Shown: in pieces, positions 1 through 5,154 of the stretch
How positions within the stretch are numbered: position 1 is the first letter of the stretch
Layout of the letters: the number at the start of each line of letters is the position of its first letter
Origin: Christensenella sp. UBA7707
GTDB taxonomy: Bacteria; Bacillota; Clostridia; Christensenellales; CAG-138
NCBI GenBank assembly: GCA_002482435.1
Contig: DLFZ01000194.1
Coordinates: 9,083-17,496, forward strand
Reading direction: 5' to 3'
Length of the DNA stretch: 8,414 nucleotides
Notes under the pieces: generated by a model
Database searches by the model: none
Told to the model about the DNA's origin: nothing
The model's input: the letters and a program-made list of their open reading frames with translations, nothing else
Made by a program: the position numbers and the translations under genes

Positions 1-386
1 CCCGCATCCCTGCCAAGCTCCCGCGCAAGGCGTTCCTGCGCGGCGGCCGCGCGAGCCGCAACCTCCTTGAGGGAACGGCTTACCTTAATCATCCCATCGT
101 CGCGCAAAAACCGCTTAATCTCCCCTGCGATCATCGGCACGGCATAGGTGGAGAAGCGCACGTTGTACGCGGAATCGAAGTTTCTGATTGCCTTTACAAG
201 CCCCAAACAGCCGATTTGGTACAGGTCGTCATACTCGGTGCCGCGGTTTGTAAACTTTTTGACGATGGATTTTACGAGCGCGGCGTTGTTGACGATGAGC
301 GCTTCCTGTGCGGCGTCGTCGCCCATTTGCGCCATCGCGATCAGCTCAAGCGTTTGATCGTGCGAAAGCGGCGCGCTTTCACTCAT
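1..386 (-). CDS. sigF: RNA polymerase sporulation sigma factor SigF (SpoIIAC), 3' end cut off by window
   Basis: This is the forespore-specific sigma factor that directs RNA polymerase to the first forespore genes after asymmetric division. The 128 N-terminal residues are visible and the rest lies beyond the left edge. The visible part is sigma-70 region 2: [11 protein letters not shown] at about 53-63, then [18 protein letters not shown] at about 69-86 and [11 protein letters not shown] at 88-98, followed by the start of region 3 (KVSRSLKE). These stretches closely resemble Bacillus subtilis SigF as I know it. The start codon lies inside the end of spoIIAB, an 8-nt overlap reading ATGAGTGA that suggests translational coupling. 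SigG shares much of region 2, but the position directly after spoIIAA and spoIIAB identifies SigF. Confidence 0.96.
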   Translation of the reverse strand, partial: MSESAPLSHDQTLELIAMAQMGDDAAQEALIVNNAALVKSIVKKFTNRGTEYDDLYQIGCLGLVKAIRNFDSAYNVRFSTYAVPMIAGEIKRFLRDDGMIKVSRSLKEVAARAAAAQERLARELGRDA

Positions 387-816
387 CGCCGCTCACCGCC
401 GGAATCAACTTTTTCATGGAAACGGTGGTTCCCTTACCGGGTGAGGAACTCACGTGAAGGGTATCCATAAATGCCTGCATCACCGAAAAGCCCATGCCCG
501 AGCGCTCAAGGTTTGGCATGCTGGTATAAAAAGGCTGCATGGCAAGCGCCACGTCCTCAATGCCCCTTCCCTCATCGCGTACAATCACCTCGAACATGCG
601 GTCTTTGATATAGCAATCCATATACACGGTACCGCCGTGGCTTTCATAACCATGGACGATTGCGTTTGTAACGGCCTCGCTCACAGCTGTGCGGATGTCA
701 GTTAACTCCTCGATGGTAGGGTTGAGCTGGGTTGCAAACGCCGCTACCGCCATGCGGGCAAAAGATTCGTTTTGCGAAAGCCCCGAAAAGCTAAGGTGCA
801 TTTCATTTTGAAACAT
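379..816 (-). CDS. spoIIAB: Anti-sigma F factor SpoIIAB (GHKL-type serine kinase)
   Basis: SpoIIAB binds SigF and keeps it inactive, and with ATP it phosphorylates the antagonist SpoIIAA. At 145 aa it has the usual family length. The GHKL ATP-binding boxes are all present: the N box [11 protein letters not shown] at 47-57 (catalytic Glu47, Mg-binding Asn51), the G1 box RDEGRGI at 80-86, and the G2 box and lid ERSGMGF at 104-110. The N-terminal stretch [18 protein letters not shown] closely matches the B. subtilis protein as I know it. Arg105 corresponds to a residue known to contact SigF and SpoIIAA. The start is supported by AGGGGG at 825-830, eight bases upstream. It lies 31 nt after spoIIAA, and its last codons overlap the sigF start, so the three genes form one operon. 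No key residue is missing. Confidence 0.97.
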   Translation of the reverse strand: MFQNEMHLSFSGLSQNESFARMAVAAFATQLNPTIEELTDIRTAVSEAVTNAIVHGYESHGGTVYMDCYIKDRMFEVIVRDEGRGIEDVALAMQPFYTSMPNLERSGMGFSVMQAFMDTLHVSSSPGKGTTVSMKKLIPAVSGDE

Positions 817-847
817 CGTATTTTCCCCCTATGCGCATCTTGACGCT

Positions 848-1159
848 TTATCTTGCCTGCTTTTGCAGCAGCGGGGAAAGCCCCGCCATTTTGATCATCC
901 GTTCCACATACCTGTTGGCGCCATGGATGGAGAGCTTGCCTCCCCGCTCTGTCATCAAACGGTATCTGCCAAGCAGTAAGCCTATGCCGGAACTGTCCAT
1001 AAAGGTTACCGTTTTCATATCAAACACCAATTCCGTGATGCTTTTGTCTTGTAGCAGCGCATCGATGCTCTGCCGCAAAGACGCAGCATTGTGGTGATCA
1101 AGCTCGCCGCCGAGCGTTACCGTGAGCTGTGTGCCCTTTCTCAAGGTTTGTTGCTCCAT
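848..1159 (-). CDS. spoIIAA: Anti-anti-sigma F factor SpoIIAA (STAS domain)
   Basis: SpoIIAA is the antagonist that frees SigF. In the forespore its unphosphorylated form binds SpoIIAB-SigF complexes and displaces SigF, while SpoIIAB inactivates it by serine phosphorylation. The 103-aa product is a single STAS domain. It has the conserved GELDHH at 18-23 and the phosphorylation loop FMDSSGIGLLLGRY at 53-66, in which Ser56 aligns with B. subtilis Ser58. I chose the ATG at 1159 because AAAGGGG sits six bases upstream and the distance to GELDHH then fits the family. An upstream in-frame ATG at 1213 would add 18 residues (MAYKGPYKRPQMGRKGNC) that look unlike the family. It is the first gene of the spoIIA operon. 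No dacF gene is present upstream, unlike in B. subtilis. Confidence 0.96.
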   Translation of the reverse strand: MEQQTLRKGTQLTVTLGGELDHHNAASLRQSIDALLQDKSITELVFDMKTVTFMDSSGIGLLLGRYRLMTERGGKLSIHGANRYVERMIKMAGLSPLLQKQAR

Positions 1160-1165
1160 ACAATT

Positions 1166-1172
1166 CCCCTTT
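1166..1172 (-). promoter_or_regulatory. Ribosome binding site that fixes the spoIIAA start
   Basis: On the minus strand AAAGGGG is followed by six bases (AATTGT) and the ATG at 1159. The alternative upstream ATG at 1213 has only a weak GGG in front of it. This favours the shorter, 103-residue SpoIIAA. Confidence 0.7.
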
Positions 1173-1231
1173 CGGCCCATCTGTGGCCTTTTGTACGGTC
1201 CTTTGTATGCCATAAGGAACCCTGTTGCATT

Positions 1232-1258
1232 ATTCGCGCGGCAAATTTTGTTTCCTTT
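1232..1258 (-). promoter_or_regulatory. Candidate sigma-H promoter of the spoIIA operon
   Basis: On the minus strand AAAGGAAAC (1258-1250) resembles the sigma-H -35 element (RWAGGAXXT). CGAAT (1236-1232) matches its -10 element (HGAAT), with a 13-base spacer against the usual 14. Transcription would start near 1225, about 65 nt before spoIIAA. In studied spore formers the spoIIA operon is transcribed by sigma-H RNA polymerase with Spo0A~P. I found no convincing Spo0A box (TGTCGAA) nearby, so activator control remains inference. Confidence 0.5.
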
Positions 1259-1299
1259 GCAAAAAAGCCACTAGTTTTGTCTGTTTTTGTAAGTATATG

Positions 1300-1317
1300 T
1301 AGATTGCAACAAATCTA
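1300..1317. repeat. Inverted repeat TAGATT-N6-AATCTA, possible operator
   Basis: Two perfect 6-base arms (1300-1305 and 1312-1317) flank the spacer GCAACA. The repeat touches the candidate -35 element of the kinase promoter (1316-1321), where a bound repressor could block RNA polymerase. No regulator gene lies next to it, so the binding protein is unknown and a chance palindrome cannot be excluded. Confidence 0.35.
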
Positions 1318-1344
1318 TACACGCGTAGGAAAATATTTTATAAT
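1316..1344 (+). promoter_or_regulatory. Candidate sigma-A promoter of the PfkB-family kinase gene
   Basis: TATACA (1316-1321, four of six matches to TTGACA) is separated by 17 bases from a perfect TATAAT (1339-1344). Transcription would start near 1351, giving a leader of about 40 nt before the ATG at 1393. The -35 is weak, so an activator or relief from a repressor at the overlapping inverted repeat is possible. Confidence 0.55.
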
Positions 1345-1392
1345 TGGCGAAGAAGGTTCTCCCTCCATTTTTAAGAAAGCCGGTTGGTTTGT

Positions 1393-2322
1393 ATGATCTA
1401 TACGCTTACCCTCAACCCTGCCATAGACAAAACCTGTGAAATACCGTCTTTCACGCCGGGGGCACTCAACCGCATGCACACGATGCGTGAGGACGCCGCC
1501 GGGAAAGGCGTGAACGTCGCCAAGGCGCTCGACGCGATGAATGAGCCATGCGTTGCTATGGGAATCCTCGGTGGTGAAACGGGAAGGAAAATTGAGCAAA
1601 GCCTACGCGAGCGCGGCATAGAAACGGATTTTATCGTTGTGGATACGCCCACGCGCGTCAACCTGAAGGTGTTTGATCCCGTAAACGGTCTTACCACAGA
1701 AATCAACGAGCCCGGCTGCCCCGTACACAGCGAAACGCTTGCGTCCGTGGAGAAAAAACTTCAATCCCGCCTCAAAGAAGGCGATATCGCTGTGTTCTCG
1801 GGTGCATTACCGCCCGGGGCGGATGCTTCCACCTACAAGAGGTTTACTGCGCTTTGCCGTAGCTGCGGCGCAAAGGCGTTCGTGGATGCCGACGGCGAAC
1901 CGCTGCGGCTTGCGGCCGAGGCCGCCCCTTACGCAATAAAGCCGAACCTGCGGGAGCTTGCAGCTTTTCTGCAGCGTCCTCTTTCCGGAATAGATGACTG
2001 CCTTGTAGGTGCGAGAGCGCTTTTGGAAAAAGGTGTTGCGCTGGTAGTCATTACGATGGGCGGCAACGGAGCGCTCTTTTTGCGTGCGGAAGAACGCCTT
2101 TACGCCCACGGCCTTACAGTAGCTAAAAAAAGTACCGTCGGCGCAGGCGACGCAGTTATGGCTGCGCTTGCGCTTTGCGAAGCGCGCGGCATGGGGCTTC
2201 GCGAAACCGCAAGGCTCTGCATGGCAGCAGGCGCGGCAAGCGTGATGCGCGAGGGCAGCCAAAGCCCCGATATGGACGAGGTAATCGCGCTGATGCACCG
2301 TGTGGAAATTGAGACGCTATAG
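1393..2322 (+). CDS. pfkB: PfkB-family hexose kinase, probably 1-phosphofructokinase
   Basis: This cytosolic ribokinase-fold enzyme is predicted to phosphorylate a sugar phosphate with ATP, most likely fructose 1-phosphate to fructose 1,6-bisphosphate. The 309-aa length is typical. The N terminus MIYTLTLNPAIDKT is the classic start of the FruK/LacC group. Also visible are the first PfkB signature GKGVNVAKAL at 37-46, SGALPPG at 136-142, KPN at 183-185, TMGGNGA at 221-227, and the second signature STVGAGDAV at 247-255 with the catalytic-base Asp253. A TTG nine bases upstream is also in frame, but the ATG at 1393 fits the family start; neither has a strong Shine-Dalgarno sequence. No fructose or tagatose PTS gene is adjacent, so tagatose-6-phosphate kinase (LacC) cannot be excluded. 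It is transcribed away from spoIIA and ends at a strong terminator. Confidence 0.92.
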   Translation: MIYTLTLNPAIDKTCEIPSFTPGALNRMHTMREDAAGKGVNVAKALDAMNEPCVAMGILGGETGRKIEQSLRERGIETDFIVVDTPTRVNLKVFDPVNGLTTEINEPGCPVHSETLASVEKKLQSRLKEGDIAVFSGALPPGADASTYKRFTALCRSCGAKAFVDADGEPLRLAAEAAPYAIKPNLRELAAFLQRPLSGIDDCLVGARALLEKGVALVVITMGGNGALFLRAEERLYAHGLTVAKKSTVGAGDAVMAALALCEARGMGLRETARLCMAAGAASVMREGSQSPDMDEVIALMHRVEIETL

Positions 2323-2335
2323 TTTTTGCAACAAA

Positions 2336-2379
2336 AACACCGCCGCGGGGAGCTTTTTCCCGCGGCGGTGTTGTTTTGT
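2336..2379. terminator. Strong bidirectional terminator between the kinase gene and corA
   Basis: AACACCGCCGCGGG (2336-2349) pairs perfectly with CCCGCGGCGGTGTT (2359-2372) around a 9-base loop. A T-rich run (GTTTTGTTT) follows on the plus strand, and on the minus strand the stem is followed by GTTTTTGTTG. The stem starts 14 nt after the kinase stop codon and lies about 41 nt past the corA stop codon, so it can end both convergent transcripts. Confidence 0.92.
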
Positions 2380-2413
2380 TTGCGCAACTTGTATTTAAAA
2401 CCAAAACAATGCG

Positions 2414-3424
2414 CTAGAACCACTTTTTTCTTTTGAAGTAAATAAGCATCATCACAGAGATCAAAATCATCGCCGCCCAAGTGCCGTAGTAACCCCACTT
2501 GTAGTGCAAAAGCGGCATATTCTCGAAGTTCATCCCATACACACCCGCAATGAACGAAAGCGGCATGAAAATGGTGGAGATGATGGTTAGAATTTTCATA
2601 ATTTCGTTGAGCTTATAGCTGGTGTTGGAAAAGTGGATGTCCGCGAGGCCTGCAACAAGCTCCCTGCTCGTATCCGTGGTATCGATGACCTGCACGATAT
2701 GGTCGTACACGTCGCGAAGATAGGGCTTCGTTTCCTCATGGATAAGCGGGCTTGCATCCTTCCCCATGAGAGACGCCACATCTCGCAGTGGCCAGACCGC
2801 CTTGGTGAGGCTCAACAGCTGCCTGCGGATGCCGCGTATGTCCTCGAGCTGCTTGTTGGACGCGCCTTCGAGAATCTCCTCCTCCAGCGCATCCACCCGG
2901 TCGTTGATGGCCTCAAGCGCGGCAAAGTACCCGTCCACAATGGAATCGAGAAGCGTGTACAAAAGATAGTCTGCCCCGCGCGCCCTCAACTGCGTTCCCT
3001 CACTTTTGATGCGGTTGCGGATGGGCGCAAACACATCGCCGTCCGTCTGCCCAAAGGAAAGCACATAATTGGGCCCAAGGATGAAGTTCATATGTTCAAC
3101 AACAAGAGCGTCGTTTGCAAAGTAAATCATCTTTGCAACAAGGTGCACCTGCTTTTCGTACTCCTCTATTTTGGTACGCTGGTTGTTATCGGGTATGTTT
3201 TCAAGCACCAGCGGATGAATAGAAAAAACGGTGCCGAGCGCATAGAGCGTTTCTTTTGGGCACTGCGCGTCGATGTTCACCCACCGTACCATGCCCTTTG
3301 GAATGTCCGCAAGCGCAAATAGGTCTTTCGGTTTTGCATACGCAAGGGTATAAAACTCGCTTTTTGACACGTCGTATTGTGCAATCTCAATGGACTGTGT
3401 GCTTGTTTCCTCCGTTTCCTTCAT
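2414..3424 (-). CDS. corA: CorA-family magnesium/cobalt transport protein
   Basis: CorA proteins form pentameric inner-membrane channels that import Mg2+ (and Co2+, Ni2+) down the membrane potential. The 336-aa product has the full architecture. There is a soluble N-terminal alpha/beta domain to about residue 155, then a long charged helix region (about 160-275, including DRVDALEEEILEG). Two C-terminal membrane segments follow at about 276-296 and 314-330. The signature YGMN ends the first segment (GMN at 297-299), and the short loop after it carries acidic Glu301. The C terminus KRKKWF is basic, as usual. I chose the ATG at 3424 because GGGAGGG (3431-3437) lies six bases upstream; an in-frame TTG at 3442 would add six residues. 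It has its own promoter and stands alone. Actual cation preference cannot be read from the sequence, and ZntB-like efflux relatives also carry GMN. Confidence 0.93.
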   Translation of the reverse strand: MKETEETSTQSIEIAQYDVSKSEFYTLAYAKPKDLFALADIPKGMVRWVNIDAQCPKETLYALGTVFSIHPLVLENIPDNNQRTKIEEYEKQVHLVAKMIYFANDALVVEHMNFILGPNYVLSFGQTDGDVFAPIRNRIKSEGTQLRARGADYLLYTLLDSIVDGYFAALEAINDRVDALEEEILEGASNKQLEDIRGIRRQLLSLTKAVWPLRDVASLMGKDASPLIHEETKPYLRDVYDHIVQVIDTTDTSRELVAGLADIHFSNTSYKLNEIMKILTIISTIFMPLSFIAGVYGMNFENMPLLHYKWGYYGTWAAMILISVMMLIYFKRKKWF

Positions 3425-3430
3425 GGGCCA

Positions 3431-3437
3431 CCCTCCC
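3431..3437 (-). promoter_or_regulatory. Ribosome binding site that fixes the corA start
   Basis: GGGAGGG on the minus strand, six bases before the ATG at 3424, decides between that start and the in-frame TTG at 3442, which lies upstream of this site. Confidence 0.75.
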
Positions 3438-3456
3438 GCCAAATTAAATCAATATC

Positions 3457-3484
3457 ATCATACCATGTTTGCCGTTTGCGTCAA
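3457..3484 (-). promoter_or_regulatory. Sigma-A-type promoter of corA
   Basis: On the minus strand TTGACG (3484-3479) and TATGAT (3462-3457), each five of six matches to consensus, are 16 bases apart. Transcription would start near 3450, leaving a leader of only about 25 nt. That is too short for an M-box type Mg2+ riboswitch, so none is present here. Confidence 0.75.
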
Positions 3485-3504
3485 ACGCGATTTATAAAGG
3501 GAAA

Positions 3505-3540
3505 CGTCCGGGCGCATAACCCCGGACGCGTGTTTTTTAT
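3505..3540. terminator. Hairpin terminator between the HD-GYP gene and corA
   Basis: CGTCCGGG (3505-3512) pairs with CCCGGACG (3521-3528) around an 8-base loop. It lies about 30 nt past the stop codon of the HD-GYP gene and just upstream of the corA promoter, so it most likely ends that minus-strand transcript. The better T run (TGTTTTTTAT) is on the plus strand. On the minus strand the stem is followed by the weaker TTTCCCTTTAT, so termination may be partial. Confidence 0.65.
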
Positions 3541-3557
3541 ATAGTGGCAATTTGTAC

Positions 3558-4829
3558 TTAGCCTTCGCGCAACATGGTTTCGTAACGTATTTTGGCCTCG
3601 TTTTGCGCCACGATGCGCGCGTCGTTCACTTCGTCATAATGGTCAAAGAGCAGCGCTGTTGCATACGGGCAAAGCTTTTCATCTTGTACCATTTTTTTAA
3701 GCACACGAACGATCTCCTCGTACTCCATGCCCTTTCTATAAGGCCTGTCCTCTGAAATTGCGGTAAATACATCAGCAACCGCCATGATGCGTGAACCCAA
3801 AGGCAGGCTGTCGCCTTTCAGGTGGAAAGGATAGCCTTTGCCGTCAAGCGTTTCGTGGTGGAACGCCGCCCATTTGTTGATCACCTCGAAGCCCTTGATC
3901 GCTTGAAGCAGTCGGTAGGTATAAAAAGTATGGCTGCGCATGGTGACGAGTTCTTCCTTGCTCAGGCTGCCCGGTTTTTCAAGCACGCCTTTGCTTACGG
4001 CGATTTTGCCGATATCGTGCAGGTTGCCCGCAATGTGCATCATTTTTTGCTCCGACATTGAGAAACCGGCAATCTCGGCGATTTTTTCGGCGGAAGCCGC
4101 CACGCCTGCGGAGTGATTGGCCGTAAAGGGGCTTCGAAAGTCGATGATGCCGGAAAAGAGCCTGGTAAGCCCTTCCGTTTCTTCCCAGTTGAGCTCCATC
4201 ATGTCAAACGCAACAATCCCGGGCAGGATGTACATCAGCGGTTTATAGGCGACATCAAGCCATATGCTTTCGATGTCGCAAAGCTCTTCAAACGCCGCCA
4301 CGGCCTCCGGCATAAAGTTGGAACCACTCTGTTCGACAATGCTTTTTCGTATTGCGGGAACCTGTGTAATGATGCCCGCATTTTTGTTTGCCTGCACGAC
4401 CACGCGATCGGCAAGGTGTAAAATATGGCTCAAAGGGGAAACTTTCATGCCGCGGAAGGTTTTCCCATCGCCATGATCCCATGGCACATGATGATGGCGG
4501 ATGATGCAAGCGGCGTTCTCAAGCGGCGAAAAGCCGCTAAGAAGGCTCGCCCCGCGAAACGCATGGCTATGTGCGGTAACAGGCTCCGCTTCAATAAGCT
4601 CCAGCCTTTCGTTCAACGAAAAAGCCGCCACATCATGCAGCAGCCCTGCAAGCACCAAATCCTTCTTTTGTTTTTGCCCAATACCCATGCGGTCGGCGAG
4701 CATATACGCAAAATAGGCTACCTGCTGATGGTGGTTTGATACCTCGGGGCTTATTAAGTCCCCCGCGTTTGTGATGCAAAGCAAAACCTCATACATGTTG
4801 ATTCTGCTTTTTTCAATACCGGTGGTCAT
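3558..4829 (-). CDS. Tandem HD-domain protein with C-terminal HD-GYP, probable cyclic-di-GMP phosphodiesterase
   Basis: HD-GYP domains hydrolyse cyclic-di-GMP at a di- or tri-iron centre. The 423-aa protein shows no signal peptide or membrane segment and should be cytosolic. The C-terminal domain (about 225-400) is complete: His239, HDIGK at 271-275, His300, HHETLDGKGYP at 324-334 (GYP at 332-334), Asp353 and RPYR at 362-365. The N-terminal half (about 30-150) is a second HD domain with His34, LLHD at 63-66, His112-114 and Asp141. There HDIGK has become HDVAA and no GYP is present, so it may be regulatory. No sensor domain such as PAS, GAF or REC is fused. The ATG at 4829 has AGGATGG (4837-4843) seven bases upstream. 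The gene is a single transcription unit, and no GGDEF gene lies nearby. Activity is inferred from motifs only. Confidence 0.88.
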   Translation of the reverse strand: MTTGIEKSRINMYEVLLCITNAGDLISPEVSNHHQQVAYFAYMLADRMGIGQKQKKDLVLAGLLHDVAAFSLNERLELIEAEPVTAHSHAFRGASLLSGFSPLENAACIIRHHHVPWDHGDGKTFRGMKVSPLSHILHLADRVVVQANKNAGIITQVPAIRKSIVEQSGSNFMPEAVAAFEELCDIESIWLDVAYKPLMYILPGIVAFDMMELNWEETEGLTRLFSGIIDFRSPFTANHSAGVAASAEKIAEIAGFSMSEQKMMHIAGNLHDIGKIAVSKGVLEKPGSLSKEELVTMRSHTFYTYRLLQAIKGFEVINKWAAFHHETLDGKGYPFHLKGDSLPLGSRIMAVADVFTAISEDRPYRKGMEYEEIVRVLKKMVQDEKLCPYATALLFDHYDEVNDARIVAQNEAKIRYETMLREG

Positions 4830-4891
4830 GCGTAATCCATCCTATTTTTTGGCAACCTTACGGAAACCATAATTCTTCCAAAAGTACCATA

Positions 4892-4944
4892 TGTTACATA
4901 AATTGACAACAACCATTGCTATCTTACAAGAATTTTTGTTACAT
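4892..4944. repeat. Two direct copies of TGTTACAT, 45 bp apart
   Basis: TGTTACAT occurs at 4892-4899 and 4937-4944 (ATGTAACA on the minus strand), on either side of the weak candidate -10 of the HD-GYP gene. They could be regulator sites, but 8-base repeats in AT-rich DNA also arise by chance. Confidence 0.25.
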
Positions 4945-4949
4945 TACAA
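4921..4949 (-). promoter_or_regulatory. Weak candidate promoter of the HD-GYP gene
   Basis: On the minus strand TTGTAA (4949-4944) and TAAGAT (4926-4921), four of six matches each, are 17 bases apart. Transcription would start near 4914, giving a leader of about 85 nt. A promoter is expected here because the preceding gene ends at a strong terminator, but this exact site is uncertain. Confidence 0.3.
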
Positions 4950-5103
4950 CATAATTCCTATTTGTTTAACTAAGTATCGTAACTGTTTTTATGACGTTTT
5001 TGATTCCTTCAGCACTCAGCCACAAAATATCCGCCCGGTTTGCAACCATTCCGTAAGGAGATACTTTTCGAATAGAACAGCTTTGCATCACGCTTTTTGA
5101 ACG

Positions 5104-5130
5104 AAAAAACGGCAGGCATAAAGCCTGCCG
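5104..5130 (-). terminator. Rho-independent terminator of the EF-G-like gene
   Basis: On the minus strand CGGCAGGC (5130-5123) pairs with GCCTGCCG (5117-5110) around a 5-base loop and is followed directly by TTTTTT. It begins about 25 nt after the stop codon. On the plus strand the hairpin is followed only by CACTCGTTTT, so termination is mainly in the minus direction. Confidence 0.93.
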
Positions 5131-5154
5131 CACTCGTTTTGTAAGAAACCGGGC

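Larger units (their letters stand above)
4830..5103. other. AT-rich intergenic stretch without a convincing gene
   Basis: With the adjoining terminator and tail, the gap between the HD-GYP and EF-G-like genes is 325 bp (4830-5154). The half nearer the HD-GYP gene is much more AT-rich than the flanking genes. It holds a weak minus-strand promoter candidate and two copies of TGTTACAT (4892-4899 and 4937-4944). On the plus strand a perfect TTGACA (4903-4908) stands 16 bases before TACAAG (4925-4930). The part at about 4990-5103 has more normal composition but no open reading frame with coding character. I see no tRNA and no riboswitch that I recognise. Confidence 0.6.

Noticed and set aside
1174..1188. 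A small GGCC...GGCC hairpin just upstream of the spoIIAA ribosome binding site.
   Set aside because: Four base pairs around a 7-base loop is too little to claim translational control.
1277..1290. TGTCTGT as a possible Spo0A box.
   Set aside because: It matches only four of the seven positions of TGTCGAA.
1091..1396. A 101-codon plus-strand frame running from spoIIAA into the kinase start.
   Set aside because: It overlaps spoIIAA, the divergent promoters and the kinase start, and its product resembles nothing known to me.
2633..3322. A 229-codon plus-strand frame opposite corA.
   Set aside because: It is a shadow of corA; it has no recognisable domain, and the corA frame has a GMN motif, two membrane helices, a promoter and a ribosome binding site.
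4891..5100. A 69-codon plus-strand frame in the intergenic spacer.
   Set aside because: No Shine-Dalgarno sequence, its ATG lies upstream of the only plus-strand promoter candidate, and the composition is not gene-like.
4990..5103. A possible cyclic-di-GMP riboswitch on the minus strand (GATGCAAAGC followed by GGTTGCAAACC).
   Set aside because: The GCAAAGC and GCAAACC elements are in the reverse of the order found in class I cyclic-di-GMP aptamers. I could not pair the required helices, and the segment lies upstream of the likely HD-GYP promoter rather than in its leader.
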